Below are positions 7,651 through 16,762 of a DNA stretch of 64,000 bases, in pieces. Positions within the stretch are counted from its first letter, which is position 1, and each line of letters starts with the position of its first letter. Position numbers and translations under genes: made by a program. This DNA comes from Casimicrobium huifangae (lineage in GTDB: Bacteria; Pseudomonadota; Gammaproteobacteria; Burkholderiales; Casimicrobiaceae): assembly GCF_009746125.1 (NCBI RefSeq), contig NZ_CP041352.1:4076436-4140435 (forward strand). Reading direction: 5' to 3'. The notes beneath the pieces are model-generated. The model searched no databases and was not told the DNA's origin. It saw only the letters and a program-made list of their open reading frames with translations.

Positions 7651-8142
7651 ATGAATGCATTGCACAGGCAGACCGCACACTGCCGTCGCTGGCTGGCCGC
7701 ATTGCTGCTGGCCGCTGCGACCACGCCTGCCATGGCACAGGTACCACCGGGCATGCCGCCGGTGGGATTACCCTATGGCAACTACTTCGCGGCGGTGAAA
7801 GCGAAGCTGAACATGACGCCGGCGCAGGACGCGCAGTACACCGTGGCCCTGAAGGCGACGGTCAAGGCCAATGACGCCGCCCGCAAGGCGCGCACCGCCG
7901 CGGCGGACGCTGCCAAGGCCGAGCTCGCCAGGCCGGAGCCCAACTTTGAGCGCCTGCTCAACATGCGCGAGGAATTCAGCGAACTGAGCGCGAACGAGCG
8001 CAAAGTCGCTATTTCGGAATGGGTCAGGTTTACCCAGATGCTGACTGCGGAACAAAAGGCACTGGTCAAGGGTCAACTCCTTGATCGCGTCTCTCGCGCA
8101 GAGAACCTGCGTGAAAAATTTCGGCAGCGCCGCGGGGGCTAG
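7651..8142 (+). CDS. Spy/CpxP-like periplasmic protein
   Basis: 163 aa. The ATG is preceded by a perfect AGGAGG. A signal peptide (RWLAALLLAAATTPAMAQ) is followed by a short Pro/Gly linker and an all-helical, highly charged mature part. Helix pairs resembling LTxxQ motifs are present (LNMTPAQDAQY near the start and MLTAEQKALVKGQLLDRV near the end), as in the Spy/CpxP family of periplasmic chaperones and metal-stress sensors. It is divergent from an OmpR/EnvZ-like pair, the same logic as cpxP next to cpxRA. It is followed by an intrinsic terminator. Family assignment is moderate because the motifs are short. Confidence 0.65.
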   Translation: MNALHRQTAHCRRWLAALLLAAATTPAMAQVPPGMPPVGLPYGNYFAAVKAKLNMTPAQDAQYTVALKATVKANDAARKARTAAADAAKAELARPEPNFERLLNMREEFSELSANERKVAISEWVRFTQMLTAEQKALVKGQLLDRVSRAENLREKFRQRRGG

Positions 8143-8197
8143 CGACCTTGGGGCGCCGCGGATGAGCCGCGGTTGATACGAATGCTCATGCCTTATC

Positions 8198-8222
8198 AGC
8201 CCGGCTCCGGCCGGGCTTTTTT
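8198..8222 (+). terminator. Intrinsic terminator after the Spy-like gene
   Basis: A 7-bp stem AGCCCGG (8198-8204) / CCGGGCT (8211-8217) with a 6-nt loop, followed by six T residues. It lies about 55 nt after the stop codon of the Spy/CpxP-like gene. Confidence 0.85.
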
Positions 8223-8319
8223 ATGTCCTTTTTGTGCCATTCTGGCGACGCCAGCACCACGCGGGCGCAGACAAGGCTAAGCTTCCGATCAATCCGACGG
8301 GTTTTCCCGAAAAAAGTGC

Positions 8320-8348
8320 TTGACAGGACTGTTCAGGAACCCTAATAT
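8320..8348 (+). promoter_or_regulatory. Strong sigma-70-type promoter of the small RNA candidate
   Basis: A consensus TTGACA (8320-8325), an optimal 17-bp spacer, and TAATAT (8343-8348). Transcription should start near 8355. No open reading frame with a ribosome site follows before the terminator at 8445-8472. Confidence 0.8.
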
Positions 8349-8354
8349 GACATT

Positions 8355-8472
8355 TGCATACTTCAGACGACTTCTCTTCTAGGTGTGCCCCTTTGAGACC
8401 ACCCCCTCGATACACCTCCGGTCTTATCAGGTCTCTCAGGACTCAGCCCGCGCTCTCCGCGGGCTTTTTTTT
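8355..8472 (+). ncRNA. Candidate small RNA of about 118 nt
   Basis: A complete stand-alone transcription unit: the promoter at 8320-8348 and an intrinsic terminator at 8445-8472, with no plausible coding frame between them. The predicted RNA has a hairpin closed by GAGACC (8395-8400) / GGTCTC (8430-8435). The enclosed loop is C-rich and contains ACCCCCTC and ACCTCC, sequences complementary to Shine-Dalgarno sites. That arrangement resembles trans-acting regulatory RNAs with anti-SD loops. I do not recognise it as 6S, 4.5S, tmRNA or RNase P RNA. Function and targets are unknown. Confidence 0.6.
8445..8472 (+). terminator. Intrinsic terminator of the small RNA candidate
   Basis: An 8-bp perfect stem AGCCCGCG (8445-8452) / CGCGGGCT (8458-8465), a 5-nt loop and eight T residues to 8472. 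Confidence 0.9.
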
Positions 8473-8487
8473 GCCCTGATCCGCAGC

Positions 8488-8602
8488 ATCTTTTCGATGA
8501 AATCCGCTATCAAACAGGGCTTATACCTGAATTGAGCATGAAGTCGACTTCTTGCCGTTTAGCGCTTCCAGCCCAATTCAATTGCGGGTTTCAGAGAAAA
8601 GT
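8488..8602. repeat. Stop-codon-associated palindromic repeat, copy B
   Basis: A 115-bp imperfect palindrome centred on AAGTCGACTT (8541-8550). The left arm starts with CTTTTCGATGAAATCCG and GGGCTT; the right arm carries AGCCCAATT and GCGGGTTTCAGAGAAAAGT, its near reverse complement. The right edge overlaps the first base of the TGA stop codon (8602-8604) of the minus-strand MacB permease gene, exactly as in copy C. Confidence 0.85.
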
Positions 8603-9834
8603 CATTCGTATCGTAATGCCTCGATCGGCAGCAGGCGCGACGCCTTGCGGGCAGGGTAGTACCCAAAGAAGATGCCGACCAGCGCGGCAAAGCCTGCCGC
8701 CAGCGCGATAGTGGTCGGCGACAGCGCCACCCGCCAGCCTGCGATCGCAGCGATCGTGTAGCTGGCAATCACGCCCACTGCGATGCCAATCAGGCCGCCG
8801 ACCAGCGCCACCACCATCGCCTCAATCAGAAACTGGTTCAGGATCGCACGCGGCCGGGCGCCCACCGCCATGCGCAGACCAATCTCGCGGGTGCGCTCGG
8901 TGACGCTGACCAGCATGATGTTCATGATGCCGATGCCGCCCACCAGCAGCGACACCGAGGCGATCGCTGCCAGCAGCAGTGACATCGCCCTTGACGACGC
9001 CTCCTGCGCCTGCAGTACTTCGCTCAGGTTGCGGATGCTGAAGTCATCCTCCTGCGTGTTGCCGAGCCGGTGGCGCTGGCGCAGCAGTTCGCCCATCTGC
9101 TGTTGCGTGGCCGCGGCATCGAAGCCATCAGCGACCGAAACCACCAGCGATCCGACCGCCCGCTGCTTGGCCTGATTGCCGGAGCCCAGCACCCGTTTGC
9201 GGGCAGTCGAGATCGGGATCAGGATCAGATCGTCCTGGTCCTGCCCGGCCATGATCTGGCCCTTTTTCTCCAGCAGGCCAATCACCTCGAACGGCACTTT
9301 CTTGATGCGGATGGTTTGCCCAACCGGATTGGCGTCGGCGAACAGCTGGCGCGCTACGGTGTCACCGATCAGCGCCACTTTTGATGCACTTGTCATTTCT
9401 GCCGTCTCGAAGCTGCGACCGACCGTCAGCGCCCAGCCGCGGGCGTCGAGATAGTCCTGCGTGGTGCCGTAGACAGTGGTTGACCAGTTGGCGTTGCCGA
9501 AAACGATCTGTGCGCCGCCGCGCAGCATCGGTGCCGCGACCACGCCCGGTATCTCCGCTGCCAGTGCTGCAGCATCGTCTTCGGTCAGCGTCCAGCCACT
9601 GCCGCCGCCCATGCGCACGCCGCCCGAGGTCAGATTGCCCGACATCACGATGATCAGGTTCGAGCCAAGGCCCCGAATCTGGTCCGCCACCCGTTCCTGC
9701 GCGCCGGCACCGACCGCAATCATGGCGATCACGGCGCCGACACCAATGATGATGCCCAGCATGGTCAGTATGCTGCGCAGCAGGTTGGTTCGTAGCGCGC
9801 GCAGTGCAACGCGCAGGGTGGTAACAAAGTTCAT
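8602..9834 (-). CDS. MacB-type ABC transporter permease
   Basis: 410 aa. The N-terminal TM (RSILTMLGIIIGVGAVIAMIAVGAGA) is followed by a large periplasmic MacB_PCD domain (about residues 40-240) and three C-terminal TMs in the FtsX domain (MSLLLAAIASVSLLVGGIGIMNIMLVSVTERTREIGLRMAVGAR). It ends in the family-typical LLPIEALRYE. This is the membrane half of a MacB-like exporter whose ATPase is a separate upstream gene; the two overlap by 4 bp (ATGA). It would work with a MacA adaptor and an outer-membrane factor, both encoded upstream. The stop codon touches repeat copy B. Confidence 0.93.
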   Translation of the reverse strand: MNFVTTLRVALRALRTNLLRSILTMLGIIIGVGAVIAMIAVGAGAQERVADQIRGLGSNLIIVMSGNLTSGGVRMGGGSGWTLTEDDAAALAAEIPGVVAAPMLRGGAQIVFGNANWSTTVYGTTQDYLDARGWALTVGRSFETAEMTSASKVALIGDTVARQLFADANPVGQTIRIKKVPFEVIGLLEKKGQIMAGQDQDDLILIPISTARKRVLGSGNQAKQRAVGSLVVSVADGFDAAATQQQMGELLRQRHRLGNTQEDDFSIRNLSEVLQAQEASSRAMSLLLAAIASVSLLVGGIGIMNIMLVSVTERTREIGLRMAVGARPRAILNQFLIEAMVVALVGGLIGIAVGVIASYTIAAIAGWRVALSPTTIALAAGFAALVGIFFGYYPARKASRLLPIEALRYE

Positions 9835-10580
9835 GCTGCAACCCTGGCGTCAAACGCCGCAATCTCGGCAGTGGCATCACGCGGCGTCTGTGGCTGATCG
9901 CCCACCAGCCGGCCATCACGAAACAACAGCAACCTTGATGCAAAGGTCGCCACATCACTTTCGTGCGTGACCAGCACCACGGCCATGCCCTTCGCGTTGA
10001 GCGACTGGAACAGTGCCATGATCTCCAGACTGGTGCGGGTATCGAGCGCCCCGGTCGGCTCGTCGGCGAGGATCAGCCGTGGCCGGTTGACGATAGCGCG
10101 TGCGATTGCCACGCGCTGCTGCTGACCGCCGGAAAGCTGCGTCGGCCAGTGATCGGCGCGACTTGCCAGCCCCACCTGTGCCAGCGCGGCAAGTGCACGC
10201 TCGCGCCGTTCCTTCGGCGGCACCCCGGCGTACATCAACGGCAGCTCGACGTTCTCGGTAGCACTGGTGCGAGGCAACAGGTTGAAATTCTGGAAGACAA
10301 AGCCAATCATGCGGTTGCGCGCAGCGGCCAGATCGTCAGCGTCCATCTCGCTGACGGGTTCGCCATGCAGTCGGTAGCGCCCGGCGCTGGCACGGTCCAG
10401 GCAGCCGACCAGATTCATGAAGGTCGATTTGCCCGATCCGGAGGGTCCCATCACGGCCACGCACTCACCTTCGCAGATGGTGACTGTGAGATCACGCAGT
10501 GCGCGCACCTCTTCCTCACCCATCACATAGGTTTTGCTGAGCCCCTCGGTTTCGATCAAAGCCTTGCGCACGGCATGCAC
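9831..10580 (-). CDS. MacB/LolD-type ABC transporter ATPase
   Basis: 249 aa. Walker A is GPSGSGKST (residues 45-53), the Q-loop lies in GFVFQNFNLLPR, the signature is LSGGQQQRVAIARA, Walker B is LILADEPTGALD, and the H-loop lies in VLVTHESDV. The last about 20 residues extend past the core domain. It overlaps the permease start by 4 bp, indicating translational coupling, and starts 11 bp after the macA-like frame. It energises export by the MacB-like permease. Confidence 0.94.
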   Translation of the reverse strand: MHAVRKALIETEGLSKTYVMGEEEVRALRDLTVTICEGECVAVMGPSGSGKSTFMNLVGCLDRASAGRYRLHGEPVSEMDADDLAAARNRMIGFVFQNFNLLPRTSATENVELPLMYAGVPPKERRERALAALAQVGLASRADHWPTQLSGGQQQRVAIARAIVNRPRLILADEPTGALDTRTSLEIMALFQSLNAKGMAVVLVTHESDVATFASRLLLFRDGRLVGDQPQTPRDATAEIAAFDARVAA

Positions 10581-10591
10581 TCTGGCGCTGC

Positions 10592-12044
10592 CTAAAACGG
10601 CATGCGCGGCCCGGCCGCCGGCGCGACTTTGGCCCCGTTGCGCGTGTCCTGGGTGCCGACGATCACCTCGTCACCCTCTTTCAGAGCACCGCTGAGCATT
10701 TCGCTCCAGGTACCGTCACTGAGTCCGGTTCGCACCTCCACCGGCTGCGGTTTGCCGTCGCCAGGCAACACGTAAGCATGACCCATCGACATTGCCGCGA
10801 CGGCACTGTCGCGACCGCCGGTTGCCGGCCCCTTGCCAGCACTTCGGCCCTCGTCCGCCGGCTTGAAACGCAGAGCCGCGTTGGCAATCTTGAGCACATT
10901 GTCACGACGGTCTACCGTGATGCGCGTATTCGCCGTCATGCCCGGCACCAGCGCGAGGTCGGGGTTGTCCGCCGAGATGGTGACGACGTAAGTCACCACG
11001 TTCTGGATCACCTGCGCCGCCTTGCGGATCTGGGTGATGCTGCCGCTGAAGTTGCGGCGAGGGAAGGCATCCACTGTGAAGCTGGCACGTTGGCCCACCT
11101 TGAGCCGTCCGATGTCTGCCTCGTCAATCGAGGCCTCGACCTGCATCGCACGCAGATCCTGCGCAATGATGAAAAGATCCGGCGCCGACAAACTCGCTGC
11201 CACCGTCTGCCCCGGCTCCACCTTGCGCGCGATGACTACACCGTCCACCGGCGCGCGGATCGTCGTTTTCTCCAGGTCAACCTGAGCCGACTGCAGCGCC
11301 ACTTCGCGCTGGCGCACGTTGGCCTGTGCCGACGCGACCTGCGCCTCCTGCGTGCGAATGCTCTGCTCGGCCAGCGCCACCTGCTCGGTCGCTGTCCGGA
11401 ATGTCGTCTCGGCCTTGTCGAGCTCGGAGGTGCTGATGAATCCTTTGCCGACCAGATCCTTCTTGCGCTGCAAATCACGATCGGCATCGGCCAGTGCGAT
11501 CTTCGCCTTGCCAAGCTCGATACGTTGGCCGGCCACACTGTTCTGCTGCACCCTTGTCGAGCTCGGAGGTGCTGATGAATCCTTTGCCGACCAGATCCTT
11601 CTTGCGCTGCAAATCACGATCGGCATCGGCCAGTGCGATCTTCGCCTTGCCAAGCTCGATACGTTGGCCGGCCACACTGTTCTGCTGCACCAGCGCTGCG
11701 CTGCGCGCTGCATCAAGGTCGGCGCGAGCCTGACTGATCCGCAGCTGGTAGCTCTCGGGATCAATGCGCGCCAGTACCTGCCCCGGTTTCACGTTGCTGT
11801 TGAAATCGACCAGCACATCCTTCAACTGGCCGGAAATCTGCGAGCTGACGGCGATGGTCTTTACTGCGTTCAGTGTGCCGCTGGCGGCCACCGTCGAGAC
11901 GATTGTGCCGCGCTCGACCTTGGTCAGTCGATACTTCACCTGCGCACCATCGCCGTCGTCGCCAAGCCACCACCATCCGGCGAGTGCCAACAACACAGCC
12001 GACGCCACCAGGGCGGTCGGAAGAAAAAATTTCTTGCCATTCAT
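10592..12044 (-). pseudogene. MacA-like periplasmic adaptor, frameshifted by a 139-bp tandem duplication
   Basis: Membrane-fusion protein of an ABC efflux system. The N-terminal TM anchor (FFLPTALVASAVLLALAGWWWL) is followed by the lipoyl/barrel-sandwich half (GTIVSTVAASGTLNAVKTIAVSSQISGQL), an alpha-hairpin, the second lipoyl half (APVDGVVIARKVEPGQTVAA) and beta-barrel/MP domains. The hairpin-coding part contains the same 139 bp twice (11413-11551 and 11552-11690). 139 is not a multiple of three, so the frame from the start ends at 11475 after 25 nonsense residues. Removing one copy leaves exactly 438 codons, giving an intact 437-aa MacA. As written the gene is inactive. It could be a recent mutation, a reversible switch or an assembly error. 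No Shine-Dalgarno is obvious at the chosen ATG. Confidence 0.85.
11413..11690. repeat. Exact 139-bp tandem duplication inside macA
   Basis: Copy 1 is 11413-11551 and copy 2 is 11552-11690; the two are identical by eye, and identity extends 2 bp (CC) past the junction. The unit codes (minus strand) for part of the alpha-hairpin from VQQNSVAGQR to STSELDK. It is the sole cause of the frameshift in the adaptor gene. Confidence 0.92.
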
Positions 12045-12179
12045 GATTGAATCGATGTTGCCCGGCATGGGCTTGGCGCTACATGATCCGATTGTGCGGG
12101 AATTCAACGCCCGCTTCGTGACATGGCGCAGGGAAACAGCGTTTTGCCAGCTCCCGAAAATTGCCGCGCTGCCCGGCTG

Positions 12180-13637
12180 CTAGCTGCCGAGTGCCCGCAA
12201 CAGCGCCACCGTGGCCGTGAACTGCTGGGCACGCAGCGAGAGTTCGCTGCGACGGGCGCTGTATTCAGCCGTCTGCGCGGTCACCACATTCAGATAGCTC
12301 ACGGTGCCGGCCTTGTACTGATTCAGCGCGATGGTCAGTGATTCCTGCGCGGCCTTGACGGCCTGTTGCTGCACCGCCAGTTCCTCGGCGAGGATGCGCT
12401 GCGCAGCGAGGTTGTCCTCGACTTCGCCGATGGCGGTCAGCACCGTCTGCCGGTAGGCGGCGACCGTCTGGTCATACGCCGCTACCACCTGCGCCTTTGC
12501 CGCATCGCGGGCGCCGCCATCGAACAGCGAAAGCGCCAGCGCCGGCCCCACCGACCAGAAGCGGTTGGGCAGTGACAGCAGGTCCGACAGATTGGCTCCG
12601 CGCTGACCAAACGACCCGGACAAAGTAATCGACGGATAGTAGGCCGCGACGGTTACACCGATCTGCGCATTGGCGGCGGCGACGCGCCGTTCAGCGGCAA
12701 TGACGTCCGGCCGCTTGCGCAAAAGCTCGGAGGGCACCGATGCGGCCACCGCGGGTAGTTTCAAGGCGTAGGTTTCGCTGCGTTCCAGCGCGAATGTGGA
12801 CGGTACGCGGCCGAGCAGGATCGCGATGGCGTGCTCCAGCGCCGCGCGCTGGTTGTCCGTGTCAATCAACTGCGCCCTGGCATTGAGTAACTGCAATTGC
12901 GCCTGCGCGACATCGGAGCGCGCTACGACGCCGGCGTCGTAGCGGTTCTGCGTCAGTTTCAGCGAGCGCTCGTAGGCTTCGACCGAATCCTCCAGCAGCG
13001 CGCGCTGGGCGTCGAGCGAACGCAGATTGCCGTAGCTGGTGGCCAGTTGCGCCCGCAGGCTAAGTGTGGTGGCAGCAAGGTCTGCCGCGCTGGCGGCGGC
13101 ACTGGCGTCACCGGCCTCAATGCTGCGGCGGACACGCCCCCAGAGATCAAGCTCCCAGCTCGCCGCCAGGCTGGTGCTGAGCGAAGTCGCCGTGCTGCGC
13201 CCCGCCGTGGTGGCTTGCGACGAACGCGCGGCCGACGCATTGGTGCTCAAGGTTGGCCACTGGCCCGCCTGCGTCTGCTGCAGACTCGCGGTGGCCTGAC
13301 GGTAACGCGCCTCGGCCTGCGCGATGTTCTGGTTGCCGTTCGCGACCTCGGTCATCAGCGCATCGAGCCTCGGATCGGCGAACGCCTTCCACCAGTCGCT
13401 TGCAACGGTAGTTCCGGTTGCGGGTGTCGCCGGCTTCAGCAGCTTTGCCGCTTCCTTGTATTGCGCCAGCGGACCAGCAACTGCAGCCTGTTCGCTGACG
13501 ACATTCGGCAACGGCGCCGGGCGCAGGTAGTTGGGCCCTAGCGGCGCGCAGGCGGACAGCAGCCCGAGCGCGGGAATCGCCAGCAGGGCGGCGCGAATGG
13601 CTGCTGGCAGTGAACGCACCTTCATCGTGTGCTGCAT
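12180..13637 (-). CDS. Outer-membrane efflux lipoprotein (OprM/NodT family)
   Basis: 485 aa from the ATG preceded by AAGGA. The N-terminus is a lipoprotein signal with lipobox LLSAC, so the mature Cys is acylated and the protein is an outer-membrane lipoprotein channel of the TolC fold. Two OEP repeats are visible: the first around ASDWWKAFADPRLDALMTEV and ELDLWGRVRRSIEAGDASAAAS, the second around RKRPDVIAAERRVAAANAQIGVTVAAYYPSITLSGSFG. It lies 0-1 bp from the MdtC-like gene upstream and is probably the exit duct for both the RND pump and the MacAB-like pump of this operon. Confidence 0.95.
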   Translation of the reverse strand: MQHTMKVRSLPAAIRAALLAIPALGLLSACAPLGPNYLRPAPLPNVVSEQAAVAGPLAQYKEAAKLLKPATPATGTTVASDWWKAFADPRLDALMTEVANGNQNIAQAEARYRQATASLQQTQAGQWPTLSTNASAARSSQATTAGRSTATSLSTSLAASWELDLWGRVRRSIEAGDASAAASAADLAATTLSLRAQLATSYGNLRSLDAQRALLEDSVEAYERSLKLTQNRYDAGVVARSDVAQAQLQLLNARAQLIDTDNQRAALEHAIAILLGRVPSTFALERSETYALKLPAVAASVPSELLRKRPDVIAAERRVAAANAQIGVTVAAYYPSITLSGSFGQRGANLSDLLSLPNRFWSVGPALALSLFDGGARDAAKAQVVAAYDQTVAAYRQTVLTAIGEVEDNLAAQRILAEELAVQQQAVKAAQESLTIALNQYKAGTVSYLNVVTAQTAEYSARRSELSLRAQQFTATVALLRALGS

Positions 13638-16600
13638 CAATCGTTTCCTTCAAGGGCAGGTTTGACTGCGACGCCCGTATCGTGCGGCCGGTGCGTAGGC
13701 TTGCGCATCACCCGGTTGCGCAGGCGGTCCAGTGCGAGATACACCACGGGTGTCGTGTAGAGCGTCAGCAATTGCGACAGGATCAGCCCGCCGACGATCG
13801 ATACGCCCAGCGGCTGCCGCAACTCGGCGCCATCACCCGAGCCGAGCGCCAGCGGCAGGGCGCCGAACAGCGCGGCGATGGTGGTCATCATGATCGGGCG
13901 GAAGCGCAGCAGGCAGGCGCGGTAGATTGCCTCGCGCGGGTCAAGCCCTTCCCGCCGTTCGGTCTCGATAGCGACGTCAATCATCATGATCGCGTTTTTC
14001 TTCACGATACCTATCAACAGGATCACGCCGATCAATGCAATCAGGCTGAATTCCATCTTGAACATCATCAGCGCCAGCACCGCGCCGACGCCCGCAGAAG
14101 GCAAAGTGGAAAGGATGGTGATCGGATGCACGAGGCTCTCGTAGAGCATGCCGAGCACCAGATAGATGGTGATGATCGCCGCGAGAATAAGCAGTGGCTG
14201 GCTCGACAACGACTGCTGGAAGATCTTGGCGCCGCCCTGAAAACTCGCAGTGATGCCGGTGGGCACGCCAATGCGGGCGAGCGCAGTGTCAATCGCCTCG
14301 GTTGCCTGCCCGATCGACACCCCGGATGCGAGATTGAATGACACCGTGCTCGCGGCAAACTGGCCCTGATGGTTCACCGCCAGCGGCGTGTTGGTGGGTG
14401 ACACGGTGGCGACCTGTGAAAGCGGAATCTGCTTGCCGCCGCTGCCGGTGAGGTAAATATTTTTCAGCGACTCGGCGTCCTGCAGGTACTTGCCGTCAGC
14501 CTCCATCACCACGCGATACTGGTTCAGTGCCTCATACAAGGTGGCGATCTGGCGCTGCCCGTAAGCGTCGTTCAGTGTGGCGTCGACATTGCGCACCGTG
14601 ATGCCAAAGCGCGCCATCGCATCGCGATCCAGCAGCAGCGAGGTTTGCAAGCCCTTGTCCTGGGCGTCGGTGTTGACGTCAGTCAGCTCGGTCAGATTGC
14701 TGAGCGTGGCGCGGATCGCCGGCTCCCATTGTCTGAGCAACGCAAGATCGTCCGACTGCAAGGTGTACTGGTATTGCGCATTGCCGGATCGACCACCTGC
14801 GCGCAAGTCCTGCGCCGACTGCAGGAACAGCGATGCACCTGCCACCTGCGCCAGCTTCGGCCGCAACCGGTTGCTGATTTCGTCTGCCGTTGCAGCGCGC
14901 TCCTTCAGTGGTTTCAGCACCACGAACATTAAGCCCGAATTGCGCTGCCCGCCACCGGTGAACGCGGTGACGTGGGCTACGGCCGGGTCTTTCTTCACAA
15001 TTTCGACAAACTGCGACACCTTGCTGCTCATCGACTGGAACGACGTCGCCTGATCGGCCTGAATGCCACCAATCATCAGGCCGGTGTCCTGTTGCGGGAA
15101 GAAGCCCTTGGGAATTTCGCGGTAGAGCCAGACGTTGGCGGCAATGGTCAAGGCGAACACGATCAGCAGCAGGGCGGGATGATTGAGCGCCCAGCCCAGC
15201 GATTTGGCATAACCGCGATGCATCAGGCCAAACGCTCCGCCGTGCTTGCGTGAACCGTCGTCGTGCGTTGCCGCCACGTGCCGGCCGCGCCGCAGCCAGC
15301 GCGCGCAGAGCATCGGCGTCACCGTCAGTGAAACCACCAGCGACACCAGAATTGCCACCGACAACGTCACCGCAAACTCGCGAAACAGCCGCCCGATGAT
15401 CCCGCCCATCGCGAGGATCGGGATGAACACCGCGATCAGCGACAGGCTCATCGACAGCACCGTGAAGCCTACCTCCTTCGCGCCCATGAGCGCTGCCTCG
15501 ACCGGCTTCATGCCCTCCTCGATGTAGCGCATGATGTTTTCGAGCACCACAATGGCGTCATCGACGACAAAACCGGTGGCGATGGTCAATGCCATCAGCG
15601 AGAGGTTGTTCAGGCTGTAGCCGAGCAGATACATCGCGATGAAGGTGCCCAGCAGCGACACCGGCACCGAGATCGCCGGGATGATGGTGGCGCGGCCGCT
15701 GCGCAGGAAGGCGAATACCACGATCACCACCAGCGCAATCGAGATTGCCAGTGCCCGTTCCACCTCGCGCAGCGACGCGCGGATGGTGGTGGTGCGCTCC
15801 ATCACCACTTCCATGTCAATCGCATCAGGAATAGTGGCGCGCAGCCTTGGCAGCAGGTCCTTCACGCGTTCGACGGTCTCCAGAATGTTGGCGCCCGGCT
15901 GCCGGTAGATGATGAGCTGCACCGAGGGTTCGCCGTCAGTCAGGCCCATGTTACGTGCGTCCTGCACGCTGTCGGTGACAGTCGCGATATCGGAGAGGCG
16001 CAGCGCAGCGCCGTTCTTCCAGCTCACCACCAGCGGCAAATATTCCGCTGCCTTCTTGGCCTGATCATTGGCACCAATCTGCCACTGCCGGTCGCCCACT
16101 TCGACCACACCCTTGGGCCGGTTGACGTTGTTGTTGGCGATTGCTCCGCGCACTTCTTCCAGCGACACCCCGGTGGCGGCGACCGTGGGCAGATCGAGCG
16201 CAACGCGTACCGCTGGTAGCGCACCACCGCCGACGTTGACGTTGCCCACGCCCTCGATCTGCGAAATGCGCTGTGCCAGTACGGTGGATGCCGCGTCGTA
16301 CATCTGTCCGCGGGTCAGCGACTTCGAGGTCAGCGACAGGATCATCACCGGCGAATCGGCCGGGTTTGCCTTGCGGTAAACCGGGTTGCCAGGCAGGCTG
16401 CTCGGCAAGGTCACCCGTGCTGCGTTGATCGCAGCCTGCACCTCTCGTGCCGCGCTGTCGATGTTCTTGCCGAGATCGAACTGCAGCGTGACGCGGGTTG
16501 AGGACAGTGAGCTTGATGAGGTGATTTCGTTGACGCCGGCGATAGTGCCCAGCGCGCGTTCAAGCGGCGTCGCCACCGTCGCCGCCATTGTCTCCGGGCT

Positions 16601-16762
16601 GGCACCGGGCAGGTTGGCAGTGACCGTGATGACCGGAAACTCCACCTGCGGCAACGGTGCCACCGGCATCAGCAGGAATGACAGCGCACCCGCGATCGCG
16701 ACGCCCAGTGTCAGCAACGTCGTGGCAACTGGGCGTTCGATGAAGGGGCGAGACAGATTCAT
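13637..16762 (-). CDS. mdtC: RND multidrug efflux transporter, MdtC-like
   Basis: 1041 aa, 12-TM proton-driven RND pump subunit. It begins with [17 protein letters not shown] and has the paired Asp of TM4 ([23 protein letters not shown]) needed for proton relay, and the second-half repeat [22 protein letters not shown], which is typical of the MdtBC/MuxBC subgroup. It shares one base with the upstream mdtB-like stop codon, so translation is coupled. In the known MdtABC system, MdtB and MdtC form a heterotrimer with adaptor MdtA and export bile salts, novobiocin and similar compounds; the substrates here are not shown. Confidence 0.93.
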   Translation of the reverse strand: MNLSRPFIERPVATTLLTLGVAIAGALSFLLMPVAPLPQVEFPVITVTANLPGASPETMAATVATPLERALGTIAGVNEITSSSSLSSTRVTLQFDLGKNIDSAAREVQAAINAARVTLPSSLPGNPVYRKANPADSPVMILSLTSKSLTRGQMYDAASTVLAQRISQIEGVGNVNVGGGALPAVRVALDLPTVAATGVSLEEVRGAIANNNVNRPKGVVEVGDRQWQIGANDQAKKAAEYLPLVVSWKNGAALRLSDIATVTDSVQDARNMGLTDGEPSVQLIIYRQPGANILETVERVKDLLPRLRATIPDAIDMEVVMERTTTIRASLREVERALAISIALVVIVVFAFLRSGRATIIPAISVPVSLLGTFIAMYLLGYSLNNLSLMALTIATGFVVDDAIVVLENIMRYIEEGMKPVEAALMGAKEVGFTVLSMSLSLIAVFIPILAMGGIIGRLFREFAVTLSVAILVSLVVSLTVTPMLCARWLRRGRHVAATHDDGSRKHGGAFGLMHRGYAKSLGWALNHPALLLIVFALTIAANVWLYREIPKGFFPQQDTGLMIGGIQADQATSFQSMSSKVSQFVEIVKKDPAVAHVTAFTGGGQRNSGLMFVVLKPLKERAATADEISNRLRPKLAQVAGASLFLQSAQDLRAGGRSGNAQYQYTLQSDDLALLRQWEPAIRATLSNLTELTDVNTDAQDKGLQTSLLLDRDAMARFGITVRNVDATLNDAYGQRQIATLYEALNQYRVVMEADGKYLQDAESLKNIYLTGSGGKQIPLSQVATVSPTNTPLAVNHQGQFAASTVSFNLASGVSIGQATEAIDTALARIGVPTGITASFQGGAKIFQQSLSSQPLLILAAIITIYLVLGMLYESLVHPITILSTLPSAGVGAVLALMMFKMEFSLIALIGVILLIGIVKKNAIMMIDVAIETERREGLDPREAIYRACLLRFRPIMMTTIAALFGALPLALGSGDGAELRQPLGVSIVGGLILSQLLTLYTTPVVYLALDRLRNRVMRKPTHRPHDTGVAVKPALEGND

